Assembly: GCA_020055645.1 (NCBI GenBank)
Contig: CM034546.1
Location: 126,067,875 to 126,131,874, forward strand
Direction of reading: 5' to 3'
DNA from: Tomocerus qinae
Lineage: Eukaryota; Arthropoda; Collembola; Entomobryomorpha; Tomoceridae
Length of the DNA stretch: 64,000 nucleotides
Shown here: positions 11,680 through 24,490 of the stretch, piece by piece
Layout: the number at the start of each line of letters is the position of its first letter
How positions within the stretch are numbered: the stretch's first letter is position 1
Translations under genes and position numbers: made by a program
Notes under the pieces: generated by a model
Told to the model about the DNA's origin: nothing
Database searches by the model: none
Seen by the model: only the letters and a program-made list of their open reading frames with translations

Positions 11680-13401
11680 TTAAACAACGCTTTGCATTTG
11701 ATCACATTTTTTCAAGAGCAGCAGTTCCTTTCTAATTATCATTTGAATTTCATCTGTATCTAACTTGCAATCAAGAATTCCTCTATTTACAGCTATTTTC
11801 ATGCGCAGATCATCAGCATATGAAATTGAAGTCAGTACCACAGCTAAAGTTATTTAACAAAATTTTCATTGTTTATCTTACTATCATTTCGCAACTTCAA
11901 ATTTGAAAGTTATAGTTTATAGTCGTATACAAAAGAAATGCACAAAAACTACTTACGTGAATACCCAAGGCAAGAACCGACTGAGAAATGTAAATCAACA
12001 GCTTCCCATCCCAAAATATTATACCTTTCCTTTGGCCCTGGAAAACTGGATCCTGCAATGGTCGGTGTGTGAAAGCTTAGGAGGATTCGAATTAACGATA
12101 GAGGAAGTGTTCCAAATATTTTACTTAAATAAAATGGTACAATAGGGATCAGACTTATTTTAAGTTTATCAAAGTTTTCTTGTATCAGTCTCAGACGTTT
12201 ATTTGGATCTTTTTCTCCTACCGGAAGCTTTAGCTGCACACTTGAACTAAAAAAAGTATCAATAAATTTATACACGAACAAACTGCTAAAAAATAATTGA
12301 CGTAATTGTTAGTATAAAAGTAAAAACTTACAAATGATTAGTTAAATAATCTGGATGACCTATCATTGGAAAGGGCAGCATGCAGAACATATATTCGGGG
12401 ACCTTTCCATCTTGCTTGGTCATTGCTTGTCTAATGCACGCAGTAAATGCAGAATAAATCACAGCTGTTATCCCAACATTGTGAATGTCTTTGATTTCCT
12501 TTAAAAATTTCATAGAAATCTTTTCCGACATTGACAAACTGTATTTATTTTCCATTGTCTTATTTAAATTTTTCCAGGAACGACTTTCCGCGATTTCAAC
12601 AGTAAGTTTTCCTATATGGTAAGGTAGCAAAACGAACATCTTGAATGCATGGAAAAATTGTTGCAGTCCAGGTCGTTTAATTTTTGTGGGGCTTGCAATA
12701 TATTTGTCTATTTTTGTCCCATCATTTAATGATAGAGGAATGGTAACATTTTTGACAAATGACAATCCATCGCCAATGGAGTGATGATATCTAATCATGA
12801 GCATGAAATGAGCTTCATCTAAATCACAATCTACATTTCTTACAATAAGACATTCCCAAGGACTTTTTTTCTTGACGAAAGGTTTGGACAATAATTCAGA
12901 TTCTATTTCCAGGAGCCGTTTTAATGAGACTTTTGAACCGCCACTGTTTTCTGGTATATCATAATAATAAACATGTTCTGAGATATCAAAATGATTTTCC
13001 CACCTCCAGAACATAAATCCCATCCATTGGTATGGATATTGTGTCAATTTCACACTTTTCATTTCGCCGTTGCATTTCTTGACATTGATAACTCTTTCCA
13101 TGACATGTTTCCAAAATGCTTCGATATTTATATCACCTTTGTAAACTGAGCTATTTATCGTTGTGACCATTGGTTTATTGTACAAATCATCCGACACAAA
13201 TGGTGTACTACTCACTTCAACTATACTATCTAAATCAGAACGGAGGAAACTAAGACAAGACACAAACAGTCTAACGACGTATAGTGGAGGCACAACAATT
13301 ATCGTACAGATCACTCCAATAAACACTAAAATAATCACAAAAACTATTTTAACTGTTCTTAAAACTGTCCAAATTAATTCCACAATCTTTTTGTTAGCCA
13401 T
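11680..13401 (-). CDS. WSD-type wax ester synthase/diacylglycerol acyltransferase-like protein
   Basis: Three exons on the minus strand, 13401-12332, 12246-11957 and 11843-11680, total 1,524 bases and give 507 residues. A hydrophobic N-terminus (about residues 18-48) predicts a membrane anchor. Residues 206-212 read HHSIGDG, the HHxxxDG catalytic motif of the WS/DGAT and condensation-domain acyltransferase superfamily. The last exon ends with a SYADDLRMKIAVNRGILD-like segment typical of the WSD C-terminal domain, where SYAD often precedes a D/N-rich loop. The family joins acyl-CoA to fatty alcohols or diacylglycerol to make wax esters or triacylglycerol, probably at the ER. The family is common in bacteria and plants and patchy in animals; lineage-specific retention or an old transfer are both possible. 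The introns show it is now a eukaryotic gene. Confidence 0.85.
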
Positions 13402-16400
13402 TATAAATTATTCCATAGCCTTGACTGATCTAATAAACAATAAAACTTGTGAGCTTTTAAAGACAGAAAAGAAACCAAGAGTAGATAGTTATAAGTTGTT
13501 TTGTACAGAACTTAACAAGCAAGTTTTTTTTCTACTGCGCTATTAATGTGTAAAAGTTGATAATGCTATACACTGTGAGAATTTGCACCGATTGACCTCA
13601 ATAGCAACACGAGGGGATTGCCTTTTAGTAAGAAATGTTCATAATACCCAAAGGTGCTTTAATTCCGATAGAGATATGAAAATTGATGCTAATAATTATT
13701 ATAAATCTACTCTTGATGTCTACGGACAGCGTGGAAAACCCTAAACTCACAAAAAACTTCGCAAATGTATATAATATTCTGTATCTCCACCGAATCAATA
13801 TTATTCCCCTATGCTTGCTCCCATTTGATGTTAATAATAAAGCGAGATTTTTTTCTTTTTTACTTCGAGGAAATATTATATAATCAACAAACTATTATTG
13901 GAAGGCGAACAGAAAACAATTTACTTAGCAATTAAACTCACAAGGATATTATTATAAATAGATAAAATGGGGGGTGTCGACAAAAACTATACGGAGGAAG
14001 ACGAACTAATTTAAAATGCATGGGAATGTATCTTACAAAAAATGGATTTGATAAATGTAAAATAAAACCGTACGTTTTGTAATGTTTTAACTAGTAATTA
14101 AATGTAGGTAACAATTAAATATAAAATTTTAAAATTAAATTAAAATCTTTAGAATAACAATACCGCAATAGCAACCGAATGCCATCCTCAACTGTTACTA
14201 ATATACCCCCTGATAAATTAAGCACTTTATTCGTGTATCTACATTACACAGCCTTCATCGGAGATAAGATAGTGAAGTGGTAATAGAAATTTTGTTGACG
14301 CTATTAGTAGGTGCATTATAATGTGAACAATGCCCTAGACTTAAAGTTTGTTAAGTTTTATTACTTTGCAGTTTTTGGACCAGGCTATGGATTTTTACCT
14401 TAGAATTTAAAGTAGTAGTTTTGTCTGTATTTCTGCTGGATAAATACAACAACCCAATGGCTATCATGTGAAAGGAATTGAACTTGACTCTTTAATTTCT
14501 TACCCAATACGTCAGTTTCGTAATTTGTAGTCGGAAAGGGGTATTTACCAGAAACATCAATAGTCACACGTTCACACGCCCAAGCCAGTTTCACAGGCAG
14601 TATAATTTGTAATCTTATACTGCAAACCAAAATAATTGTCTTGATTATTATTTTTTTAAATAATAGTTCAACCATGGTAAAATATTCTCCAGCATTCCCT
14701 GGAAATATAAAATTATTTTGAACTTTGCTGAGGTGAACATTTCCATAATTAAGTGTCGATGGACTCATTAAAATGCATGCATACTATGGTCCGTATAAAA
14801 ATGAAACAAATAAGCTTCTATTCCATGATCATCACCCTACTGATTATGCTGTGGTAAAACTGATTCGATTACAAAGCTTAGGAGGATAAAAAAATGTTTA
14901 AAAATTAACATGCGCAGTAGTACGAAATAAAAACAAAAATCAAATAAACGTAGTCTATTTTTTGCAAATTAATAGTTGCAAAATAAAATCTTATTTAAAA
15001 CATTTTCTTCTCTGTCGTTAAATGACTTTTGTAATAGTTACAACTTCTGAAATTATTTTTATAGGCCTTGATTGCAGACAAGGCTACAATCCAATGCTTT
15101 ATAGCATTCAAAAATGACGAAAATTAGGAAATTGTAAATTAGATATGATGAACTTACAAAATAAATTGCCAAATACAGTTTTAAAATACAAAAACAAACA
15201 CATTACGTACACAGCAACTTATATCGATTTTCTTATTGCATAGAAACCATATGGGCAAGGTCGACAATAACTGGTTATTGAAACTATTAATTTCTGCAAG
15301 GTTCTTCCCGGAAAATAGCTAAGGGAGATTTATCTACATGAAGTAAAACTAGGAGTAGGTATAAAAATACAATCAAGAAAAAAATCAATTGCCAACCAAA
15401 AACCAAGGGTTGGTCAAAGTAGGATTGTAAATTATTCAATGAATGTGTATACCAATGAATACAAACCAAGTCATAACATCAACTATTGGCATTTAGGTAA
15501 AAGATAGTAATTTCTGTAAGCCCATGTCGAAAATCTCTTTTAAAATTTCTTCCATGCAAACCAAATTGAAGGGCATATAAACGCATTAAACTTCAACCGG
15601 ATGCACTATAATGATAACTTTGTTGACATTTGAAAACTAGTACAATGCTTAGCAGATGATTCTACGATTCTACGATTTTTTAGTCATTTCTATGTCGCAG
15701 TTTATTTATTTCAGTCAACAAGTCAGTCAAGTCAACAAATATTATTCATTTACACAATTATCATGGGCAGTACTGATTTAGGGATCTGGTTCAATAAACC
15801 AAGAATACAAGTTATAAAATATTATCTTTTTGTTTGCCTAACCTAAACTGCAATACATGTTAACCTGCCCCACAAATCAATACACAGAAGAGAAGTAATG
15901 TTAGCATACTGTTTATTTTTTTTAGATATAAATATTTAACTTATATCAACGAGTGATTGGAAAAAACAAATATTATAAATCTATTATACTTTGTTATTGC
16001 GTATATTCACCAAATAATAATTTATATACCATAAAACTGTTCTCTATATACTTACATTGGATTTTTGTGGTTAAAAACGCTAAATGTTTGGCTTATACTG
16101 AGCGAAAGTTGGAGGTTATAAAGCACAAACTGTGTATACATAAATGTTTTATCGTCGTAATGATTGTAACAGCTGAATGATATAATGGATTCAATTAATG
16201 AATAAGAGATTCAATTTTCTACTGTATTCAGTATTATATTATTAGCCCAATCCACCATTCAGTCCCCTACGGATAAGGTGTGTTTAATGGCCTATTTAAT
16301 TGTTTATTTTAATGATATATTATGATAACATTTTGTGAAAGTGCCGTTTAAATATTGCTACCTCATACCTTTAATAATTATTTAACAGGAGTTAATTCAA

Positions 16401-16461
16401 ACACACGTGTGAATAAATTATACAACTGTAGAGTAAAAATAAACATTTCTTAATTTTGAAA
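13402..16461. other. Gene-free stretch
   Basis: Very AT-rich. Only short ORFs occur; one of 122 codons at 14768-14400 (-) has no recognisable domain and no clear splice partners. I see no convincing gene or repeat here. Confidence 0.5.
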
Positions 16462-17616
16462 ATGGATTTAACATTTTCAATTTCTTTGAGTCTGGACAAC
16501 GAGAGTCGTTGTTATTTCCCAGGAGAAACTCTATCTGGAAAAGTGATACTACATTGTGGTGAAGAAAAAGAGGTTGAAAGTATTTACGTGACTTTGATTG
16601 GGAAAGCGGTTGTAAATTTCAGATCCGGCTACGGAAAATCTCGTCATTGTTACTGGGGAAAGGAAAACATTTTGAATAAAGTTGTAACTTTAGTTGGAAA
16701 TAGCGGGGAGGTTGTAAATGTCGGTCCTGGGCGAATAGATTTTCCGTTTTCTGTTGCACTGCCTGGAGAATTACCGTCCAGTTTGTGCGGGCTTTATGGA
16801 AAAATAACATATTTCTGTTCAGCAGGAATAAAAAGCCCGAAATGTCAAAGTGCTTCGTTTACAAGTCGTTCTGTATTCACGGTGAATGGAATTGTGGACT
16901 TGAATAAATTGCCAAAAGCGAAGACCCCAGTTGTAGTGGAAGGAGCACGTGAATTAAGTTATTGTTGCTGGTCCATTGGTTCTGTTAAGTACACGCTCAA
17001 AATACCCAGATCGGGATTTGTGCCTGGAGAAAACGTTTCAGTACATTTGGAAATTGACAATCAAAGCGGAGAAACCGTTGGATCTGTTGTTGTTCTCCAA
17101 CAGAAAATGGTTTTTCGCGGGCAGAGAGTTTTTTCCTTGGTTGACTTTAGTCAACATAATAAATTTGCCTCCCAGCCTATCTCCACCTCATTGGGCACTG
17201 TCGTTCCACGTGGAGAAAAAATGTCCTGGGATATTACAAATTTATTCGTAAGACCAATTCCTCCCTCGAGCCTTGACAAATGCAAAATCATAAATGTGGA
17301 CTACGAACTCAAAATTAAAATCACGCCGTCCGACTCAGACCCCATCAAATACAAAATACCAATTATTATTGGCAATATCCCTCTTAGAGAAAATTTTACA
17401 CTAATTGGAAGAAATTCAAGTCTGCAAGGGACTCCGAATTTTATGAGACCTTCGGCACCAGCTTTTGTCGAATACCCTGATCTGCCACCTCCGAGCTATG
17501 AGGAAGCAATGATGCAAAGTTCTTTAACTGGACTGGTTAACGTCGTTTTCGATGGAGAAGTAGTCACTCAAAGTGATAAGGCGGATAACTTTGTACCCAA
17601 ATACATTACATATTGA
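16462..17616 (+). CDS. Alpha-arrestin (arrestin domain-containing protein)
   Basis: This is an intronless gene of 384 residues. The start chosen is the ATG at 16462, since the upstream in-frame codons are not ATG. An arrestin N-terminal beta-sandwich (residues about 5-150) starts with a F-PGETLSGKV element characteristic of arrestins. A C-terminal arrestin domain follows (about 165-310), with the matching FVPGENVSVHLEI strand pair. The tail carries PPPSY at 342-346, a PPxY motif that recruits NEDD4-family ubiquitin ligases. Alpha-arrestins are cytoplasmic adaptors that lead membrane receptors and transporters to ubiquitination and endocytosis. Most family members have two PPxY motifs; only one is seen here. 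Lack of introns may mean a retrocopy origin, but the frame is fully intact. Confidence 0.92.
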   Translation: MDLTFSISLSLDNESRCYFPGETLSGKVILHCGEEKEVESIYVTLIGKAVVNFRSGYGKSRHCYWGKENILNKVVTLVGNSGEVVNVGPGRIDFPFSVALPGELPSSLCGLYGKITYFCSAGIKSPKCQSASFTSRSVFTVNGIVDLNKLPKAKTPVVVEGARELSYCCWSIGSVKYTLKIPRSGFVPGENVSVHLEIDNQSGETVGSVVVLQQKMVFRGQRVFSLVDFSQHNKFASQPISTSLGTVVPRGEKMSWDITNLFVRPIPPSSLDKCKIINVDYELKIKITPSDSDPIKYKIPIIIGNIPLRENFTLIGRNSSLQGTPNFMRPSAPAFVEYPDLPPPSYEEAMMQSSLTGLVNVVFDGEVVTQSDKADNFVPKYITY

Positions 17617-19612
17617 ATTTTTTGGAAAAGTTAAATATTTACTGTAATAATAATTTACAAGTACATAAGTGATATTAATTGACGATGCTAGAAAAAGAAG
17701 TAACAGTTTCGCAGATTGCTGTTATTGTCATGGAAAATTGTATAATTTTTTAGTCCCCATTAAACAAAAATCAACTCCATTGGAGCCTACCGACATTTGG
17801 TGGAGGTGTCAGTCGTCAAGGGACTTCCACACACATACAATAAATAAAGCTGATTGTATGTATGTCGCATGATTGCATGTAACTATGTTCTTTGCCGTGG
17901 CGTGCGGCTTATGATTGAAATGCGCGAATGTAACGTCGATTCTTAAAAAGCAGCGTAACGAATATCAGCGTTTTTGGTAGGAGTTAAAATAGTTATCTTT
18001 CTTGTGCTCCCAGCAGCTATAAAAATAAAATTTTGGTAATTGTCTGCCAATAGTCCGAACACAGCTGTAAATAGCTCCAAAAAGAAAATTTTGTCTTTCT
18101 TTGCTGGTAATAACGGAAATTTATTTACAAAATTGGTCCTATCAAAACTCGAGATAATGATAATAGAAAATGAAACTAGGTCACAACGGTTCTGACCTGA
18201 GCACATAATAATCACATTTTTGGGCTTTGACGGACTATGACTTTATTATTTGGGTTTGATATCTCCAAAATAAATCTCATATCCGTGATATATTGAATGA
18301 TATCTTTAGAATGAGTTATCCTATGAACGGCGTTATACCAGGAATTATCCTAATATTTTTCAGCTAATAAAGACCAAGTAATTTTGTTTTGGGCAATTAC
18401 GGTCAAAAAATCTACTTTTCGGGATAATAAAAGGTTAAGAAGTCAAAATTTTGTCTTTTAAGTTATTAACAGCAAGGAAATCAATTTTTAGTTAAGTAAC
18501 TTTAATAACTTAACTTTAACTTAGCTCTAATAATTAACTTTTTAAATTTTCCGACGTTATTTGAAATGGTATTTTCAGCACTGCACGACCATTTGTAAGT
18601 AAATATTTTACATCGCATAGCCGAAAGACGAATGTAAAATATCGGAAAAGAACCTTGTTAGGTAACCATGGTAATTAAACTACCTTGACAATTTGGCATT
18701 TATGAAAGAACGTTTACTGCATCTAGTTTTTCTTAAGAGCTAGGTATAGTTTCTAAAGACGATTGGGCTTGACTATCATATTCGCCTTTAACTTTTTTTG
18801 GGAAAATTGGATCTAGTCCGATAATATTGGTGGTAGAAAGACAAAGTTGATCCTAAATCGCAGAAAATGTCAATTTATAGCAAATTGCGCTTAGATTTCT
18901 AATTTTTACCTTCGTTTGCGAGTTATTGCAATTTTCCAATGAAATAAATTAATATCTCGTAACCAGAGGTAAAAGTTAGGAATATAAGTGTAATCTGCTA
19001 TAAATTGACATTTTCTGCGTTTTTAGAGACCAACTTCGTCTTTCTACGACCAATATTCTGGGGCTAAATCCAAGTTTCCCAAAACAAATCGTCACTTTTA
19101 TGCTCTATTCATTTTGCTGCATTGTTTTCTATGGCTCTGTGTATTTTAAATCGTAGCCATAGATACTTTCCCATTACCTGCCCCTCATTTAATTTCCCCG
19201 TATTTTGAACCACTCCTGAACCTTAACATGCAATAATATGGTGATGGGTAGGACGGGAACCTACTCACTAAGTTGGTCGGGTCAGTTAGAGTTGACAATT
19301 TTGCAAAAATAACAACGTCCAATTTTGTCGTTTCTGAAACTGTTACTTCTTTTTCTGGCAACGTCAATTACACTATTTAATATTAAATATTAATGTTATT
19401 CATAATTTATTAAATGCTTGGTGTATACAGTAATATTATTATGTAATGCGTATTAAATATACTTAAAGTATTATAACTTATGAAAAAGGTAAACAATAAA
19501 TAATTAAAAACTAATTTTGCTGTATATACTTATGATTTAAAATATGTAGTATGTTTTGATAATTAATTATCAATAAGGATGATTATTTTAATTCCTGATT
19601 TACTTTTAATCA
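17617..19612. other. Gene-free stretch with two interspersed repeats
   Basis: Holds a repeat at 17690-17860 (a relative lies at 3597-3720) and a fold-back repeat at 18731-19240, described separately. No gene is recognised. Confidence 0.6.
18731..19240. mobile_element. Fold-back interspersed repeat (copy 1)
   Basis: The two halves are imperfect inverted copies centred near 18935. For example, the segment with ctatagcaaattgcgcttag at the left returns reversed at about 18990. A second copy sits in intron 1 of the P450 gene (59892-60600). No coding capacity was seen. Confidence 0.7.
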
Positions 19613-20547
19613 TTAATCTTGACACGATTCTGCATGCAGCTCAACTTGTTCTTCAGGGTCAAATCCCAAAACCCTCAACTCATTATGAATAGTTAAAAGG
19701 TCATCACCGGTAAGTTTTCTTTTGATGGAATTAACAATCCAACCAATATCTCCATTTTCATAACAGAAAACTCCTATGTGGTAACTTCGAAAATTTCTTA
19801 TGTCCACATAGGCAGCGTAGCCAGTAAACCGTTCAGCTAAATCAAAAGAGCCAATTGTAACAAAATTTACAATATCACAATTTTTATAGCAGATGGGTTA
19901 AATTTTAGTTAGGTAAATACATTCTCAAAATCTACTTTTGTTCTAAAATATAATTTTGGAAATTCCCGCGTAATATTTAGTTGGTAACATAAAACTGAAT
20001 ATACACTTACAGTAATTTGCATTCGATGCACTGGTAGCTTCACAAATATATTTGTCTCCATCTTCCTTAAAACATTTTCTTGTCGCTCTTAAATTTCCAT
20101 ATCCCTGATATATTCCTCCTATCATTTCCAAATTATTATCAAATACTGTTTTAAGACAGAGTTTGGACAGGTCTTCCTCTGGAACAATTTTTCTTCCTTG
20201 AGTGAGTTGTGCAAAATGAAGTCTGGTCACAGGACTGCCCAGCAAGATGTACCATCCTTTTGGAGGTGAGTTATCTTGAACCTATACAAATTGCACAGTT
20301 TAATTTACAATATTATATATCTTAACTAAATTCTTGTACGATCGAAATCGTTTAACAGATTAAATAATTACACGAAATAATTTACCCATTTTGCATCAAA
20401 GTTGATATCTCTGTGTGGATTTGTACATATAGTATTATTAAGTTTAGCACTGGGAACTGTTTTTGAAAAACTTAGTCCAAAGGATAACCAAAAAACGAAT
20501 ATAAATATAGAAAAAGAGTATTTACAACAAAATTTAAAAATCTGCAT
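19613..20547 (-). CDS. Lipocalin-like secreted protein A
   Basis: Exons 20547-20386, 20281-20011 and 19836-19613 (minus strand) give 218 residues. The N-terminus is a signal peptide (MQIFKFCC then a long hydrophobic run). After it comes NFDAKW followed by GWYILLG, like the first conserved lipocalin region (N-F-D...W-Y). The C-terminal third has YHIGVFCYENG, then KRKLTGDDLLTIHNELRVLGF and a final cysteine, matching the R-x-L plus helix and terminal Cys of lipocalins. Lipocalins carry small hydrophobic ligands outside cells. Exon 2 is 271 bases in all three paralogues and the intron phases are the same. It is the most divergent of the three and lacks transposon insertions in its introns. The family call rests on motif pattern only. 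Confidence 0.72.
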
Positions 20548-20830
20548 TTCAATTATTTTTGGGAATAAATTTTGATTATTCGTGTGATAGTTGTTCACAA
20601 GTAAATCTGTCGAACACTAACATGCACAAACATAATTAATTTTCAATATATATTGATTCTCAATTAGGTACTAACCAAAGAGTTGGTACTAACAGTATTA
20701 ATAATTGACTGTTGAATCAAATGTTATGATAACAATCTATTGGTGAATATTTATTATGCTTCGTGTAGGTATTTTTGTCATTTGAATTCTCTCTTGCATA
20801 GAAAATGCATGGAAAGTTAGTAAAAATAGG

Positions 20831-20968
20831 TAGGCTCGTATCCAGAGGGAGACTAAGCTATAAGCGCCCATTAAACCTGAGAAAAAGACAAGTTTTTCCA
20901 AAAACAGGCAAAAATCTTTTTTTAAATTGCTATGGCCCCTCTCAACCAAATTTCTTGATACGTGCCTG
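20831..20968. mobile_element. Short hAT-type MITE with 8-bp target duplication
   Basis: The element starts TAGGCTCGTATCC and ends GATACGTGCCTG (imperfect terminal inverted repeats). It is flanked by AAAATAGG on both sides (20823-20830 and 20969-20976). An 8-bp duplication and a C-x-CGTATCC end are typical of hAT elements. A relative is nested in the P450 intron. Confidence 0.72.
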
Positions 20969-20976
20969 AAAATAGG

Positions 20977-21874
20977 TATTCTTTGGAACTAGCGAGTAGC
21001 GACCTTATAAAAGCAAGATAGAAGACAACAGTAGCTGATAAGTATAGGCAAGTATAAATATTTATGGAATAATGTTTTCAAAGTTGTTTGCAGATTTATG
21101 TACATACATTGTAACAGGATAAAATCCAACTTAATGGTACAATATTAAAGATACTGTTATGTAGCTTTGAATCTATTTTATGATATGAAAAAAAGTTGCA
21201 AGAGTCTATCTATCCATCAAAGCATATTACAAGGTTAGCAAGTTAGCATTAGGCTGTATTACCATTACATATTATCTCTTCTGTACAAGTCTTATCAATA
21301 TAATTACTAATTACTTAAGTTTATTCATTAAGCTTACTTTCCATTTCAAGGGATGTAAAAATTTTCAGCCAAGACAAAACCACGATGCGTTTTGCATACT
21401 AATATTGAGTTAATATAGCATCATGTGCTCTTCATTTTTCTTTTTATGCGACCTTGTCATTCTTGAACTTTAGAATCGACAATTATACAATAGCGTATTA
21501 TCTCTAGGAAATCATTAGATACGACATTAATAATAAACTGAACACCTAGCAAAAATTATTTATTATTTATTTTTTTGGGAAAAATATTTGATAAAATAAC
21601 TAATATTACGTATTAAAATACCTGTATTATATAACTACACATGCCTTCCAATGAAACGTAGTGTATCTAAACACTACGTTATAACGCAATGTGACAAGAT
21701 GTTTACTCAATGTACATTTAAATAACAATACAGTAAAATCGGATATCTTATAATAATTCAAATACAATTTATTTAAGCATGAATTGGTACAATAGCAAAT
21801 TCTAATTTTTACAAGATAATTTGTAATTGTTTTGGATTTTTTGTTGTTAGTTTATCAGTTTAAAATTCATTTCA
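20977..21874. other. Gene-free stretch between lipocalins A and B
   Basis: AT-rich, no gene. From about 21509 onward it matches the 3' flank of lipocalin C (24136 onward), which marks the start of the tandem duplication unit. Confidence 0.6.
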
Positions 21875-23526
21875 CTATTCACAAGAATCTGCGTGTAATT
21901 GAACTTGTTCCTCCGGGTTGAATCCAATGATTCTCAGTTGTTTTTCTATATTTGCATGGTCATCACTGGTTAAATTTCTTTTAATCGAAGTGACAACCCA
22001 TCCGAAATCTCCATTTTCATAGCAAGCGACTCCAATGTGGTAACTTCGGAAATTTATAGTGTCCACGTAGGCAGCATGACCTTTTACCTTCTCAGCTAAT
22101 ATTAAAAAAGAACAACTGGTCATTACTACAATTTACAAAAAACTGAAAAAATGGAATATTTTAAAGAAACAGTTTCGCAAAATAATAATTCACTTGAATT
22201 GATTGGAACCTATTAGTAAGTATAATTATTTCCCTACAACTATTGCCAAAGGTAAAAGAAATATTTACAGGGTCATCACTTATAATTCCCCCTACCAGAA
22301 CAGCCCAACACAGACTAGGCACTAAAATATATCATCTTGTAAAGCATCTTTTTTCAAATCTAAACCACTCTAACTCAATGCTAATCGATTTGGAAAAACC
22401 GGGTAAAAGAATTTTTGAAAATAAAAAATTTTCAGAAATTCTGTCCGCTTTCAAACTCTGAATTTCTCCAGGGTCCAAAGAATTTTATTTTGGAATTTAT
22501 ATTTCCAGAATCATTATTACAATCGCATTTGTGAGATTTTTCCAATAATTTTCGTCAAAATCGGAGGTGGTCAACTTTTCAAATTTTTTGTGGATCACTC
22601 CAATTTTGGCAAAATCTCGACAAAGTTGAAAAGTCGACCTCCTCCAATTTTGATGAAAATTGGTGAAAAGATCACAAATGTGATTCTAATAATTATTCTG
22701 GAAGCATTCTTGGAAACAAAATAAAATTCTTGGAGCCCCGTAGAAATTCGGGGAGATGGAATGCGGGCAGAATTTCTGAAAATTTTCAAATTTTTATTTT
22801 CGAAAAAGTTTTCACCGGGTTTTTCTTTACCGATTTGCATTGTGTTAGAGCGGCTTAGATTCGAAAAAAGATTCTCTACAAGATGGTATATAGACCATTT
22901 TGGTACTAAGGTGTGTTGGGCTGTGGTGGGGGGAATTATATAAGTGATGACCCTGTACTATACGAATAATAATTATGAGAAACTTACCGTAGCTTGGATT
23001 AGTGGAACTGACGATTTCGCAAACTAGTTTATCACCAGCATTGTGATAACATTTTCTTGTGGCTTGTAAGTTTCCAAATCCTTGGTAGATTCCTCCTATT
23101 TGTGGATGGTCTTTATCAAAAACTGTTTTAAGACAAAGTTTTGACAAATCTTCATTCTCGTCTAGGTCTCTACCCCGAAGGCTCTGTGCAAAATGACGTC
23201 TAGTTGCTGCATTCCCAAGCAAGCTGTACCATCCTTCTGGAGGGGCATTGTCTTGTACCTTTACACAGAGATTATATTTTAATTAAAAATATACATTCAT
23301 AGCTCTAATTTGTTTATCTAAACAAAAATCTTTGATTATAATTAAAATCCTTACCTACCCATTTAACATCAAAATTCGTATCCCTCTGTGGATTTGAACA
23401 GATTGGACTTTCATTTACAACTTCAGATTTGCAGGTCTGAGAATTATTAATTCCGAAGTTGGAGTAGAAAGCACAGAAAAATATTGAAAATTTGCAAAAA
23501 TAACTTTTGTTCTTCAAGATTTGCAT
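21875..23526 (-). CDS. Lipocalin-like secreted protein B
   Basis: Exons 23526-23359, 23258-22988 and 22095-21875 (minus strand) give 219 residues. Closely related to protein C: signal peptide, two cysteines near ICSNPQRDTNFDVKW, GWYSLLGNAATRRHFAQ, then a YHIGVACYENGDFGW strand and an NLTSDD...LRIIGFNPEEQ helix ending in a cysteine. The first donor is GTAGGT right after the TGG codon, chosen because the next exon supplies VQD as in paralogue A. Intron 2 (22096-22987) is nearly filled by a 688-bp fold-back transposon. Likely role: extracellular carrier of a small hydrophobic ligand; ligand unknown. Confidence 0.72.
22268..22955. mobile_element. Fold-back Tc1/mariner-type MITE in lipocalin B intron 2
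   Basis: The element begins CAGGGTCATCACTTATA and ends with its complement, with a TA target duplication on each side (22266-22267 and 22956-22957). The inverted match extends far into the element, so almost the whole 688 bp can fold on itself. No transposase frame is seen. Confidence 0.85.
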
Positions 23527-23906
23527 AATTTCCAAGAAAATAAGATTTCAATTTTACTTTTAGTTATCTTATCGCATAAAAATATTCTAACTTATTAAAC
23601 TACATAACTAAATAGGTTCCCAATTTATATTGCTGTCCTTGAATAGGTATTGTGGAAATGAAACATGCTCAACCCCTTAATAAATCTCTACCCTACTTTT
23701 TCAGCTTTTCTTTGTTTAGTTTACACGTGTAAGTTATAATATAATTAACAAGGGGGATTCCAATAGTTACACTTGCATGATTACCGTAGGTGATACGTTA
23801 CGGCACAAAGAATAGAATGATGCAGTATAAGGAAGAAAATACTGGTTTTAACGCTACATAAATTACCTTATGAAGTAGAGTACCTTGAAAAACAAAATAG
23901 ATAAGC

Positions 23907-24140
23907 TCAGCTCAAGTATGGAACATATAAACAACCCAATATATTTAATACAACTTTTCCGATTTTTTGTATTTTCATAACAGCTGGCTGGCTACAACTA
24001 CCTATATTTCCACTGTGCGTGAAGTTGAAATAAAGTGAGTAGGTCTTGAATTCATTTTCAGCAATGGCCTTGCTCCTTCCGCCGTAAATTGAGTAAAATT
24101 CTGCCAGATAATCAAAGTCTGTAGACAAGTCTTCAAAATC
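23907..24140 (-). pseudogene. Duplicated 3' tail of the CARD-NB-ARC gene
   Basis: The minus strand encodes DFEDLSTDFDYLAEFYS and a GGRSKAIAE segment, nearly the same as the C-terminus of the gene at 27498. The match stops abruptly at 24140, where the sequence switches to lipocalin 3'-flank DNA. The original stop codon is changed, so the frame reads on to 23907. The flanking DNA down to about 23600 also matches 27060-27500. It is a by-product of tandem duplication and has no promoter or body. Confidence 0.85.
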
Positions 24141-24490
24141 ATTAGATACCTCATTAACAATACTGAACATCCAGCAAAAATTAATTTTTTGGGATTGTTG
24201 TTAATATTGAGTATAAGTATACGACTACGATTATATAACTTATACATGCCTTCCAATGAAACGTTAAAACGCAATTTGGTAAGATGTTTAGTTAATGTAT
24301 TTTTTGCAAAAAGATCTTTTAAAAAAACAATACAGTAAAATAATAATATCTTTTAATAATCCATTACAGCTTATTTTAACCATGTTCGAGGAATTTTTAC
24401 AATAATAGCAAATACAAATTTACAAGATAATTTGAAATTATTTCAGTTTTTAAATTTTATTGGCAGTTTATCTGTACAAAATTCATTTTA

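Noticed and set aside
14400-14768. 122-codon ORF on the minus strand
   Set aside because: No recognised domain, no clear splice sites to partners, and amino acid composition like translated AT-rich DNA.
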